DNA from: Haplosporangium gracile
Taxonomy: Eukaryota > Mortierellomycota > Mortierellomycetes > Mortierellales > Mortierellaceae
Assembly: GCA_015499985.1 (NCBI GenBank)
Contig: JAAAUF010000029.1
Location: 32,984 to 96,983 of the forward strand
Direction: 5' to 3'
Length of the DNA stretch: 64,000 nt
The position numbers and the translations under genes are program-made. Positions 11,599-24,390 of this stretch are shown piece after piece. The notes beneath the pieces were generated by a model. That model made no database searches and was not told where the DNA came from. It saw nothing but the letters and a program-made list of their open reading frames with translations. Position 1 is the first letter of the stretch. Each line of letters opens with the position of its first letter.

Positions 11599-14500
11599 GT
11601 CTGTGTGGATATATGTATGTCGCGCGTCGTGTGGGTGAATGTGGATGAGTGTGTGTGATCGAGTACTAAGAGAGGAGGAGTGATGTTTCCAATTGAGGCC
11701 GTTAGTTGTTTGTTTATCGAAACTGATAAGGGTGTGAGGAGGGTATGAGCGGAGCAAAATTAAAGAGTGTGGGGAAGGAGATATGAAAAAAGAGAATGAG
11801 ATATGAAAAAGGAGGAGATATGAAAAGGGAGGATTGAGAAAAGAAGGAAGGGCAAACAATCGAAAAAGAGAAGTCGAGAGAAAAGAAATGAAAAGAAATG
11901 AAGAAAAGGAAGAAAAGAAAGAAAAGAAAAGAAAGGTGAAGATGAGAAAGAATGAAAGAGGAAAGAAGAGGGAGGGGCGATTTGCATAAATAATTACGAA
12001 GGAACAAAAAGTCGATGGACAAGGAAGGAAGGGAAGTACACTTAGTAATTGCTTTTTGCTTGTTTTGTGGTGGTTTGGTCCTCTTTACGCCCGCAACCTT
12101 GGCGAGGCGGGGGAGGAGGAGTTGAATGAATTGGATGAATTGGATGAGAGAGAGTAGGGGAAAGGTAAAGAGCCTGTATTTTGTTACTGGACAAGAAAGA
12201 AAAAAAGAAAAAGAGAGCCAGCTATCTGACCACCAAACCTACATCCATTATACAAAAACACAAACCCAGCCTGCAGTCATTGAGAAAGGGGACCGCGGTT
12301 TATAGTTCAAAAGACAAAGAGAAGGACCCATTCATATCCATTCGATCGATCATTTAAGAAGCACAATTGACATTCGACGATTCAAAAAGTGGAGAAAGGA
12401 GGAGTGTGGATTGAATAAAATATAGAAGGGCCGACGAATGAATTAAATAATGAACTGTCCGCCATATAGGTGATGGGTGTGGAAGTAAAATAAATAAAGT
12501 TTGCATCTTTTCTTTCTCTCTTCTCCTCTTCTTCTCTCTGGATGCTCTTTCTGCCTGGTCTAAGAGAGTGTGTGCCCTATTGGCCGAGGCCCGAGGCCAT
12601 TTTCCTTTGACTTGCAGCCTGTCTGTCTGCTGGTTGTTGTTGTTTTTGTATTGCTCCGATCATCAAACAGTCGAATGAGCTGAAGGTTGTTATTTGTTGA
12701 TGTTCGACTGATTGTTTGTTGCCGAGAGACCCTGTCTGTTTTCTTTGGGTTCGCCAGATGACACTCCACCAAAGATACCCTCCTTCTGGTACACCCCTTT
12801 TTTACATCTCGTTTCTTCTTTTTCTGCACCCTACTCCATGTTGCTTCCACAAGTACACACACAGACCCCTGCCTCGTATATTTTTTTCTCGGAGCAGTAA
12901 CTAACAACAGCATATCAACGAATAACAACCAAAAAAAGAGGAGTGATTTTTCGATCACCCACAGGACGAGCGTAAGTAAGCAAACACGACAACACGAAAA
13001 GCACCGTAACTACACATATGCAACGAAGGAGTACTATTACGCTAGTGTGGTCAAGAAAAGTATCGCAATCGATGTCATTTTTTTTATATGATGGGAAAGT
13101 CGCTCGTTGCTGTTGTTGTGGTCATTTTTGTTTGTGTTTTTGTTGCTTCAAATAAGCATGTGCTTATGAGTTGTGGGGAGGATGAAAAAAAAATGTGGAG
13201 TTGCGAGAGACTGATACAGGATCAGGAGTCAAAACAAGGATTCAGGAACAAAGACAAAAAAACGACGCGTCATGTCTTAGAATTGAGAGTTCGCCTTAAT
13301 ACCGGTACTTACAGTGGGGGGTGAGATGGGTTAAGGGAATGTACGTACAGTACTGTAGTTATCAGTCGGGGATATGAAAAGAAGAAAATGAAAAAAGAGA
13401 GAGAGGGCGACGAAGGAGTTGAAAAATGAACGGGCTGATAAGAGAAAGAGGGCGCCGAAAGGAGGAACAAGGTTCTACGGGGAAGAGGATCTAGAAGCTG
13501 GCGCTAAAGAAAAATATACAAATGAACGAGGTGGCGGTTTGCACGCTAGGGCCACTGTGGTTGGTCGAAAGAAGAGAGGTGACGAGCGAATAAGTCGTTC
13601 GGATGATGAGATGAGAACAGGAAGAGAAGGAGACAAGGAAAAAGGCACCAAGGGGATATGAATGAGGGAAAAATATACAGAGAGGGAGAGAAGGTTAGGA
13701 GAGGGTGAAGAAAAAAAAAAAGCGCAATTAAGGCTCCTTTATGAAGGAAAAAAAACCATGAACAACAGCGACAAGCGCTGGATCACGGCCCTTGTTCTAT
13801 TCACCTATTCACGAGCATTAGAGGTTGAGGTCGTGGCTGACGAAAATGAAATGGACATTAAACACTGCCCGCACACTTCAGGGCCCATGTGCTGTCATGA
13901 TATTCGATGAGAGTGTGGGCAGAGGAGCAGTGGAGAAGAAAAAGGGGACTTATGTATACATAAAAACAAAATGAAAAAAGGTCAAGTGAGTGAATGAATG
14001 AATAAGCTAAGCAAGGATGAATGAAAAAGAGGGGTGCGCCGCAACAAGCACGGGGCAGGGCAGGGGTGGAGAAGTTGAAGCGGGTTGAGCAGACAGACAA
14101 GACATCAACATGCACATGAAAGAGAAGAGTATGAAGGGAAGGACACCGAGGGCGTCGACTGTTGTGCATTATTTATTTATTCGCTTTTTGTGTTATTGTG
14201 CGACCATTGTCGTTTCTATCGAAGGTCAGTAACCTCTTTCTTTCCTTTAGCCATTTGGATTCACGCAGAGTTGACACACATACAGCCGCAGGCACAAAAT
14301 AAACCTTCGGCAGGATAAAAGCCGGACTTTCGTTAACCACTAATTCACCTCGGCACCCTTCCGGTTTGTTGTACACAATAAACACTTTCTTCGTGTGTCC
14401 ATGAAATAGTTTCATAAAGCATACAAACAGCCAAGAACGAGCGAGCGAACGAACGAGAAGAAAGGTGGCGCTTGGGACATGACCACAAAGCTCACTTTCC

Positions 14501-16627
14501 ACAGTTGACCAATGGTGCTCCACAAACCCAAGAGAGAGAGAGGAAAAGACCATGGAAAACAACGTCTATTGCTGTGTGTACTCCTGAAATGGTACCCAAT
14601 TGACCTTTTTTTGTTCTTTTTTTCAAACTCGGACTTCTGTTATGCCGCAGACATCGCCAACGACGACAAAGGATTCTCATTCATTTGTTCCTACCTTCCC
14701 CGGAGCCTCATTGACTTTTTTTCCGAGTGGCCATCTTTTCCTTTTTTTTATCAATTAACGGAATATCTTTTTTCGATGCCCGCCTCTTGGCCGTGCTGTT
14801 TTGTTGTTTGTCAGAAACTCAGAGTATTTTCATTTGAACAAGACAATTCAAACACTTTCTGTCCGAACGTTCTGAAAAAGATGGTCAGGCCATTACTCTC
14901 TTAGATCCGCAATGGCTCATGATACAACCCCCACACTTCATCTGTCTCTCTTAGCCCATGGTCGGGACATGTCAGCAGAGACAAAAACAGTTAAAATGAT
15001 GCATGTCCTTTCCCTTCCCTTCCCTTCTCTCCCCTCTTTTTCCTTCCCAACGTGAAAATATGTGGAGAGGGGGAGAAGGCGTCGCATAGTTCTTCTCTAT
15101 GGGAGAAAGCTAGAGAGGCTGGGGTTTGTATGTGTGGTTGCTGCATTTTGTTTATTTGTTTATTGCAGAGGAAGAGTCCAGACACGCCCATTTTCCTTAT
15201 TGACTCGATATCTCTCTCTCTGCACAACGTTGCACAAATACAAACTTGAAAAGTCAGCAACATTACAAAACAAAAACAAATCGCTACAAAAAAAATAATA
15301 AGCGAAGCAGCTTTGTGGAAATGAATAACTCCTTGATGGTGAGGAGGGTGCCAATCTGCCCAACAACAAGGACAGAAACTGTAAACAACAGTCAGCAACT
15401 TAGTGTGCGTGCATGCATCACCCAAAGCTGACTGACAGACTTGCAAAAAAATTATTATTCGCTTCCTGCAAGAGGATCCAAGCGCAATAGCCTCTTCGTC
15501 ATCCATAAAGCTCGATCATATGCGATTCTTTCTCCACTCTTCACCTATTTCGCCTTTCGAGATCCGTAATCATCATCAAGAGGATGTGTGCCTGATATTC
15601 CACGCGCTGAAGAAATCGACAAATAGACCTGGAGAAAAGGGGGAATGCATGCCCTTTTTTAGTCTTCAAAACTACCGATCGACAACGTACCGTATGTACT
15701 CTTCCATCAAATCCCGAAAACTTGATTGTTTGTTGAAAAGAAGACAAATGTGAGGGCTCCGTCTTGCTACTTTCTCATCCCTTGACACTTTAGCTCTTTT
15801 CCCTGTCTTTCTTCTTCTCTCTGTTCTCCTTCCTTCTTTCTTTTGTTTGATGTCTTTTTTGGCTATGGGAGCCCACTCTTGGCTCAGACACTGGAACATC
15901 TTGCCGAACTCACATTGCAACATATGCAAAAAAGAATAACACAAAGAGATATGAATGCGAAAAAGAGTGTTTGTGTATGTATGTGTGTGTGTGTGTGTTT
16001 TATTTTCTTATGATCAGTGAGGCTGGCTGGCTGGATAGTTGAATAGGTGCGGGTGGTTGGATAAATTGACATATGCTTGTGGGTAGAATTGGGTTTGTTT
16101 GACGCAAGACAAAAAATTAGCTTTGAAAGATAGACACCCTAGAACCTTTCGAAGAGACACGGATATTCTCTTACTCAAAGAGTCGTTTGGGAACTCCCTT
16201 CACTATTCGTAAATCTTCTCCACTTGCTCACTCGTTCTTTACTACAAACTGCAAGGGCCCAGTGCTTGGATGGCTTGTGTGCTAGCTTTGTTGACTTGGC
16301 TAGGCTGGTTGGGTGTACGTCCTTTTTTTTTTGAGCCCGTGAATATTTGCGTGGTGAAGGTGAGGGCGAACTTTTTTTTATATCTTAGGTCGACGTCACC
16401 GTATTTTTACCTATTTGTCACGGTGACTTGGCTGCGCTCCAAAAGTAAGAAGAGGGAAGGAGACTGCTTTGAAATTGGAAATTGGAAAGAAAGAACGCCC
16501 ATGCGTCTCTGACATTGACTTATTTCTTTTGACAACATCATCTCTCTTTCTTTTTTTGAACCAACAACAACTCATACTTTAAACATATAATTATAATAAC
16601 AACCCAGCAACTAAAACAACAATCACC
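11599..16627. other. Intergenic region without a supported gene
   Basis: The first 500 bases are strongly purine-rich on plus, which is the CT-rich leader of the minus-strand pseudokinase gene. The rest is mixed low-complexity sequence. A short open frame at 13088-13324 (plus) begins with a hydrophobic stretch resembling a signal peptide but then turns charged and random, so it is not called. The last 100 bases are the CT/CA-rich leader of the ARL1 gene. No RNA gene is recognised. Confidence 0.55.
15982..15998. repeat. TG dinucleotide microsatellite
   Basis: An uninterrupted (TG)n run in non-coding DNA. Confidence 0.8.
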
Positions 16628-18213
16628 ATGGGTAAGGAGGATACAACGCAGGACTCTACTTTACCAGGAACACCACACAGTTGTGCATTCACTACAGATG
16701 TTCATCATCGAGTCCTGAACCTGAACTCTGTCGACTGTCGTCTACTTGCCAAGGCAACCCAGTCATGAAGGGAAAGAAGGAAAGCAGAAAAAGCGGCATA
16801 GCATCAAGAGTCAAGAGTTTGTTGGAATGGCGAAGTAGATGAGACATTATACATCCTCGATACCACAAGCAACAAGTTTCAGGAACTTTGTTCATTGTTG
16901 TAACAAAAGCATAAACACCAACGTTCATCTCCATGGCAGAGACACACACCAATAATGGACACAAAGGAAGCACAATAACAACTCTTCCTGTTTGGACCTT
17001 GGTACCAGTTTATTAATTATCCCCTTCCCATCCTTCCTCGCAACTTCTTTTGTTTTGCCGCACTTGTGATTGGTACTTTTTTCTATCTTAGGCTCGATTT
17101 TTTCTCGCATTCTTGGACGACTTTGGGGCGATAAGGAGGTCAGAATCTTGATTCTCGGATTGGACGGAGCAGGAAAGACTACTATCTTGTACAGACTCCA
17201 AGTCGGAGAGGTCGTAACAACCATCCCTAGTAAGTCACTTTCCCTGGGCACTAGATGTTGATATGTGGCGATGTTGTTAGGACAGATGGTTGAGAAAAGG
17301 AAAAGAGGAAAGGCTGCGTTTATGGGTTTGTCGATGTATTATTTTTTGCATGTCTTCTTTGATACGAAAGAAGAACAGTCGAGACGACCAGGAAAAGACG
17401 AATGAGCAGACTGGGAAGTAGGAAAATGAACGAACGCTTTTTTCGATCTCGTGTTCTTTTATCTAAGCGGACGTGAGAATTGCTATTTGGACTGCTATCT
17501 GCCTACGGTTGAATTGTCGACGCCCAGTTGGAGCAACTGAGCCACAGAAAAGACACAGCCTGCTTGTTGCACTTCCAGCCTTTATGCTAACCTCTTACAA
17601 TGTACTTTCACTTGAAATTAGCCATTGGATTCAACGTGGAGACAGTGCAGTACAAGAATATCAAGTTCCAAGTGTGGGATCTGGGAGGACAAACATCGAT
17701 CCGCCCTTACTGGAGATGCTACTATGCCAATACGGATGCTGTGATCTACGTCGTCGACTCTGTGGATCGTGACCGTGTATCGACCGCCAAGGAGGAGCTG
17801 ATGGCCATGTTGGAGGAGGACGAGCTCAAGGACGCTTCATTGCTGGTCTTTGCCAACAAGCAGGATATGGCCGGCGCCATGACTGCTGCCGAAGTCTCTG
17901 ACGCCTTGGGACTCAGCACGTTAATGAACCGTCAGTGGAGCATCTACAAGACAAGTGCCGTCAAGGGCGAAGGACTCACAGAAGGCTTGGACTGGTACGT
18001 TTTCTTTTTTGTTTTTGTCATTTTACCTGTTTATTGTTTATTTGCATGCGCTAGCTGACTGGGTGCTTGTTTGTGTTTACGATATCCATTTTGGACAGAG
18101 CCCGTCTATTTTTCTCCTCCATTCGCGTCCCTTAACTGACTGAACTAACCATCACCCATTTTTTCTCCTTGTCTCCCTCTTTCCTTAGGCTGATTAACAT
18201 CATGCAGAAATAA
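16628..18213 (+). CDS. ARL1: ARF-like GTPase ARL1
   Basis: Small GTPase that in other eukaryotes recruits GRIP-domain golgins to the trans-Golgi. Four exons: 16628-16631, 17092-17229, 17622-17994, 18189-18213, giving 179 residues, the usual length. Gly2 is the N-myristoylation site. P-loop GLDGAGKT is at 24-31, switch I PTIGFN at 47-52, WDLGGQ at 66-71, NKQD at 126-129 and the SAVKG guanine-binding segment at 159-163. Family features favouring ARL1 over ARF1 are [39 protein letters not shown] and the short LINIMQK tail. The first exon has only four coding bases (ATGG), followed by an intron of about 460 bases. The start codon sits in CACCATGG after a CT-rich, A-rich leader. Identification is firm. 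Confidence 0.96.
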
Positions 18214-18900
18214 AAAACAAAAAAAAAGCAGGGTACCTCAATCCTACCACCATTGCTCCTCCTCACTCGCTTACGCTTACATAGAAACCCTTCCTCCATC
18301 TCTTTTTTCTTCTCTTTTCTTATTAATACAAGACATCAATTCACATACCCTCAAAGTATACAAAAAACCAGCAAACCCTTTGTGGATGATCATGCATGCA
18401 TTGACAAAAGATACTATTCATAACGTACCTACCTGTCTAACCATCTCTTGTCACAACGTACACCTGATCCTTGATGTCGAACAAATGGACTCAGCATTCC
18501 TCTCTCTCTCTCCCGAAGTCAATCTCGGTGACCCGGGACGACCGACGTGGACAACGATAATGGTGCTCGCAGCTCTCAACTCCTCTTTTTTTTATGTATT
18601 TTCCGCTGTTGTGGTCTCGAGTGTTTAAGGAGGGAAGGAAGGGAGCATGGCAAACCTATGAATAACAGAACTCACAGACACTGTACACCCGGGCTGATTT
18701 TTTTTAAAATAACATTGTTTTCTTGTTGTTGTTTATTAGGGCTTTTTGCTTGTAGTTTGTATATAATGATATGATACAACCCGTAACGCGCTCGATGCGC
18801 TCAATGGTACAAAGAAGGTGTTGTCGGGTACTTTTTGAATAAGGTAAAATAAGAGGGAGTTCCTTCTTAGGATATGCGGCTACGGGGAGGGAAGTCCAGT
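18214..18900. other. Convergent 3' spacer between ARL1 and the seven-helix protein gene
   Basis: Contains the 3' ends of both genes. No open frame of natural composition is seen. Confidence 0.6.
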
Positions 18901-18929
18901 CTAACGGAGAGGGAAGTCCAGTCTAACGG
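18887..18929. repeat. 22-bp tandem duplication across the stop codon of the minus-strand gene
   Basis: The 21 bases at 18887-18907 recur exactly at 18909-18929, giving a 22-bp unit. The unit is not a multiple of three, so it changes the reading frame at the C-terminus of the membrane protein. Confidence 0.95.
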
Positions 18930-20983
18930 GGCTGTCGACAGAATCGGCCCTGTTGAGCTTAGACCTGGGCGCGGACTGCAAGAACTGTTGTTGTTGTGGG
19001 GACAGCGCCAGCTTTGGAGGCTTTGGGTGATCAAACCCATAGGTCATCCTCTTCTCTCGACTGTTGATGCCATTGCCACTACCACCACCACCGCTACTGT
19101 TGCTGCTATTGCTGCCGTTATGGCGGTGGCCGCCGCTGAGGCCGCCCATGGGGCTAGGGCCAGGACCGGGGCTGAGGGAATCGAGAGTCAAGTCCTTGCG
19201 ATGATCAAGCATGATCATCCCTCCGCTGCCGTAGTAATCGGCGTAGGAGTCAGGTCGGTTCCCGATGGTCTCCTGGTCGGATGGGTAGAACAGGGACGAG
19301 TTGCATTCTAGGTCCCTGACCAGGACCCGACTGCTCTCGACCGAGAGGCCACGATCACGCGACCGGGCCAGTTTGAGATGCCTGTGGGCTGGAGGAGGTG
19401 GACTCGTCGTCGTCGGCATGGTGATCTTGGACTCGCTGCCCTTGCCATTGCCATCATATCGGTAATGGTTCTCCGTTCCCGCATCAAACGACGCACAGAC
19501 CGCAATCGCGTCGTCAATTCCTCCACCATGGCCCCGATCCAACCTCGAGAGGGGATGGTGGTTCTGGCCATCACCGTTACCATCGCCGCTGCCAGCCTGG
19601 TTAGAAGAATCGTACCGCGTTCGGCTGTCAGAGTTGGAGCTGCCAGAACCGTTGCCGTCACCACCATTACCACGATTGCCGCCCTTGCGCCAACGAGATG
19701 CCCAACGGTCATTACTGCTGGTCTTGTTGGCGCTGTTGCCCCGGAACTTTTTGAAATGATTCCGGTAGAAACGTATTAGCATCTTGGGCGCAGGGAGGAA
19801 AAAGATGGGACCGATGGTGATCCGTAGACAGAGATCCAGCGCTTGGATCTGGGGCTTGTAGATCAGCTCGTTGTTGAAAACATACACAATGTTTAGAATA
19901 GCGTATGCCTACAAGAGATAATAATACAGTGAGCAAAAAAAAGGGGGTGTCAATCGCACAGAAAAACAACAGAAACACGGTTGACGAAGAGAAAAAGAGT
20001 TGAAAGGGCGCGTGAGAAAAAAAAAGATGGTAAACTGAGATACTTACGGCGGCCAAGGACATGAGACAAGTGAGGTACCAGACACCAATGGCCATCATGT
20101 CGCTGTCGACAGAACGGCCAGCGGGGCCGTGGCGATGGTTCTTGACCAAGGGAATGAAGAGATACATGCAAACCCAGATACAGGTCAGGAGCATGAGTAC
20201 CTGGTGACCCAGATAGAATCCGAGAGAGGGCCTCATGTAGTACGTCTGCTCGGGCATTGAGAGTTCGTCGTAACTGGCGGCACCGAATATATGGGTGTTG
20301 TTGGGGATGATGCCCTGTACTATATCCATTCTGATAATCCCATTAAGCCTCTGTTGGGAAAGGACCTCCTTCCTGACAATATCAATTCGCAGTTGCTGGA
20401 CTTGCTCAGGTGAGATGAAATGCTTGACGACCCGCTGTTGGACATAGACGATGAAGGTGCCGAGAGAGACAAAGGCGTAGAGAAAGATAACGACGAAGGA
20501 CATGCGGGCATAGATGCTCCGACCGCCTGTCATGGGATAGAAACCCGATCCCACCGAGACAATCGCGATCGCCAGGGCAATGACGGCAAGCGACTCGCCC
20601 AGGAAATCCCAGGCCCAGTAGATGTTAGGCAGGACGATATTGCTGGCGCGGAGGTAGCCGACGACGGCAATGCTGAGGCCCACAAACGTAACAATCGCGG
20701 CAATGACTCGAAGCCGGGTCATATTCTTGAAGCACATGATGAGTGCGACAAAGCAGAGGAAGGATAGGTAGCAGGTTGCGATCACGTAGGTCACCATTGA
20801 GTCAGCGTATATTGAATTACCATCTCGGTCGGCGTTCCACCAGCCCGTTCTGTTTCTGTAACCGTTGCCGTTACCATCGTCGTCGTAGCGAGACCAGTTG
20901 CCCCTTCCGCCATACCCTCGATCATCTCCGTCGCCAGTTGAATTCCGCCCGGGGCTATTCCACGACGGATTGGCGTCTCCCAT
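18901..20983 (-). CDS. Seven-transmembrane protein with a long Gly/Asn/Ser-rich cytoplasmic tail
   Basis: Two exons (20983-20048, 19908-18901) with intron GTAAGT...TTGTAG give 647 residues. Residues 1-55 are Gly/Asn/Asp/Arg-rich. Hydrophobic segments lie near 62-85, 92-112, 127-149, 161-182, 256-280, 296-325 and 336-353. A charged, Gln-rich loop (183-250) separates segments four and five. From about 355 the tail is basic, then Gly/Asn/Ser-rich, with PPPP, QQQQ and many serines. Seven helices and a long tail resemble a receptor, but I recognise no family signature, and a transporter or scaffold is equally possible. The start at 20983 follows a CT-rich leader; frame extension upstream gives only low-complexity leader text. 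The stop at 18903-18901 lies in a 22-bp duplication. Confidence 0.8.
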
Positions 20984-23770
20984 TATTCTTGAGGATTGTC
21001 GAGTATGTTGATGTGGAGGCGAATGTAAAGAGATAGAGTGGTGAGAGGAGGAAGGAAGGAGAGCAAGTGAGTGAGTGCCTGGAGGAGCAGGGGTAGGAAG
21101 AGGTCGGAAATGGATAGCCGAGGCGTTGTCTCTAGTTGTTGTTGTCGGTTGCTTGTTTATTTGTTGGAGGAAAGGAGAGAGCAAGGGTGTGAGATGTTTG
21201 TTACACCCAGATAGGTGTGAGGGTGAGAGGCGTTGGACAGAGGAGGATGAAGTAATAAATTGGTTCCTGTGCGATCAATTAAAAAAATCCGGTGCAAAAA
21301 AAGAATAAAGGGTATAGGTGAGTAGAGGAAGGGGGGAAAGGGGGAAGAGAGGAAATGAGGAGGGAGATTCGAGTGATCGTGACTGATCAAAGAACAAGGA
21401 GGGGGAGAAGGAGTTGATGTGGAAGGTGGTGATGAGAGTGGTCGAATGAGTGAATGAGGGTGTATGGGTGGAGGAGTGATGAGGAGAGGAGGAGTGAGAG
21501 GAGGGATGGAGTTTACCCACAAGGGTAGAGAGGAGGAGAGAGGAGGGAGAGGAGGGGAGAGGGGAGGATGTGAACAAGGGAGTGGACGAAAGGATGGAAA
21601 GGTAAAGGAAGAAAAGAGAGGACAGTAAAGAAAAGAAGAAGACGAGGAGAAAGAAGAAGAAGAAGAAGAATAAACGGAGGGAGTGGGAGTCCAGAGAAAA
21701 GAAAAAAGGAAAACAGCCAGGCCGGCAACTGGCAGATTGCTTGCATACATACGCTCACTTCACTTCGCTCGCTCATTTTCATGGTCAATCAATCACCCAT
21801 CCCACACACCCACACTACCTCAACATGCAAATACTCACACACTCACACACGCGCGCTTTCATACGCTACACCCTTCTATGCCGTCCTTCCTTCCTCTTTC
21901 TCTCTCTCCTCCTCTCCGCCTTTGGGTCCAACTCCAATCGCAAAAATAAATAACTTGATTGCATGCTGCCAAGGCACTCAAACTCTAAAACGTTGACTCT
22001 CATTTTTTTTTTTTTTTTTGTTTTGCAGACCATCGAGAGTTTCGAGACTCGACTTATGTCTTTACCTTTCAGAAGTACAAGCATAGGTCCGCTCTTCCTG
22101 CCTACCTGCCTACAGCCACTCGATAAATTTGTTGCTGCTAAACCCCTACGAAGAAATGAACGTTAGCCTCCTTTCACAGTTCAGGCACCGCAGTCTTGAC
22201 TTTCTCTTTTTCCACTTTGCAATGGGCATTACATATTTTGTGCAGTAATTCTCCCTCTTATCTTTTCGTTTCGGAGGCTATCTGCTTATATGGTGGATAC
22301 ACAGACACAGATCCATCTATCTATCCTTCGCAATTTGAATACCCTGCCACTCTTAAGTAACACGAAAAATAAAAACGCGACAAGGTGGACACAGGCAGGG
22401 AGAGTGGATGGTTTAGTCATCAAAGGTCGGACGAAATCAGCCGATCTCTCCTCTTGTCCGTTGGGGAGGGGTTTTTGTCTATGTATGGTTATGAAAACAA
22501 TAACATCTTGTTTTTTTTTATGCACCTTATTTTTTTAGACTTCCTTTGGGGGTAAATCGGGGGATGATCTCCTCCCTTCTCCCCCTCCCCTTCACTCACT
22601 CTCTCCTTTATTTTCTCGCACATACACAGACAAACATAGACACAGACAAACGCACCTTCATTTTTTTTCTGTTTTTTTATCAAACGTTATTTTGCCTTTC
22701 AAGTGCTCAGGCTCGACACAAACCAAAGCAAACAGCCAAATTCTCTCAATAATAAATAGATCCTAGAAAACATTAACAAAAACAAACAAAAGCACAAATA
22801 AGTGCGTAATGCTCAGTTTCCCTGCTCTGCCTCCCTCCCTCTTCTCCATTTTACTCGCATGCGCATGGTCACCATCCCCCCATCCCTTCCCCGCTCCATC
22901 TCCACAAAAACAGAAAACAGAATGAATGACATCAACTTAAAAATCCGGATCGGAAAAGTAAACTGCCTTTGGCATACTCCTTAAGGCAATCAGGCAAGGC
23001 TAGATTTGGCGTTGAGGAGGAGGACAGCGCGTTTCATTTCATCGCTGAAAACAATGAGAGGGACAGAGAGAAAGAAAGAAAGAGATAAAGAGAAAGAGAG
23101 AGAGAGGCAAAACAAATGAGTTATCGACCGTGATAATATATCTTTACTACAGAAAACATATCGGGTGGGTAGGGAGAGGGGTGAAAAAAGTACATGGGAA
23201 AAAAAACCGACACTCGGTCGGTTGAAGAGAGCCCAAGCCCCGAGCAATAACATATCGAGAAAAAACAACGAAAGAAAAAAAATGATAGAGCGAGCAGAAA
23301 TGAGGGAGGAAGTGAAAGGGAAGAAAGGCGGCGAAAGTTGACAGCTCTGTTTTTTTTTTGGTTTGCCACTAATGGCTCCCGGACATTAAACGCTAGTGTC
23401 TTCATCCAAAAAGAAAAACAAAAAAAAAAAGAAAAAAGCAACAGAAAGGCAGCAATTAAAAGTTGGTTGGGAGGTCAACGAGCGGTCTAGGTCCTTTGTC
23501 TTCATGGTCCATGATGGACGTTCTTCGTAACAATACAATGCTGTTAAGGGTAATGGATATCACGGATTTACTGACGTCGTCGAAAAAAGCGAATACATGC
23601 ATGTATGCATTTGCAGGCATTGATGCTTGCCCCGCCCTACATGCATTGAAGTACCTCTCTGTAATAAGATGAACATCCATTTACAAAGGGTTGGACTCTT
23701 AACTGAACAAGGGTTCTCAAAAAGAAGCGGACATTGACCCTCCGTGTTTGTGTGTGTGTCATGCGGGCAG

Positions 23771-23864
23771 AGGTCTGACCGGGTATCTTTTTTGGTTAGA
23801 CGTGCTGTTAATTACAAGAACTTGTTATAGCAAATGACACCAAAAAAGACACTCGGTCAGACCT
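23771..23864. repeat. 26-bp imperfect inverted repeat with 42-bp loop
   Basis: The arms 23771-23796 and 23839-23864 are reverse complements with two mismatches. The loop holds a second palindrome, ACAAGAACTTGT. It could be a small non-autonomous transposon or a structured RNA. Confidence 0.8.
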
Positions 23865-24368
23865 CTCACGAGTCTTTTCATATCCTCGCTTGGCTCGCCA
23901 ACTAAAACAAAGTGCCACCCTCGTTCTCTTTTTGTTTGTTTTCTTTGTTATTGTTGTTGGCAGCGAGAAAGGGAGGGCTGATGGTCAAGTGGGAAAAGAG
24001 GGCGGAGGAAGAGCAAACTCCTAGACGACGCGAATGTTTGTTGGTCTCTGATCACTAATTACAGCATAAACAAGAGTCCTAAATCACGAAACCATAGTTG
24101 ATTACATGGTGATCGTTGTGGTTAGTTTCCTGCTACTCTCTCTCACACACACTTGCTGCCTTGCTCCCTTCTCCCCATTTTTTGTCTGCCTCATTCTTTT
24201 CTCTCTCTTTTCTCTTTTTGACGCGGTCAAGGATCTTGACAGGCTCATTGTACTCGCTTTTGCCACCCAACAAGGCTCCTTCCTTCTCTACCTACTCCTC
24301 TAAGATTTGAAAGAAGAAAAAGAGAGAGAGAGCGAGGAAGTGTTTCATGTTTATCCTCAACCCGTTCT

Positions 24369-24390
24369 AAAAAAAAAAAAAAAAAAAAAA
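24369..24390. repeat. Poly-A tract of 22 bases
   Basis: Homopolymer run of 22 adenines in non-coding DNA. It could be a retroposed tail, but no recognisable element precedes it. Confidence 0.9.

Noticed and set aside
11599..11859. N-terminal extension of the pseudokinase to the upstream in-frame ATG at 11859
   Set aside because: The extra residues are leader-like Phe/Leu/Ser text; the ATG at 11598 directly precedes natural protein sequence.
13088..13324. Short frame beginning with a hydrophobic, signal-like segment
   Set aside because: After 20 residues the translation is random and charged; it has no leader, no domain and no splice partner.
13419..13661. Arg/Lys/Glu/Gly-rich frame
   Set aside because: It is the translation of a purine-rich tract; both strands around it are low complexity.
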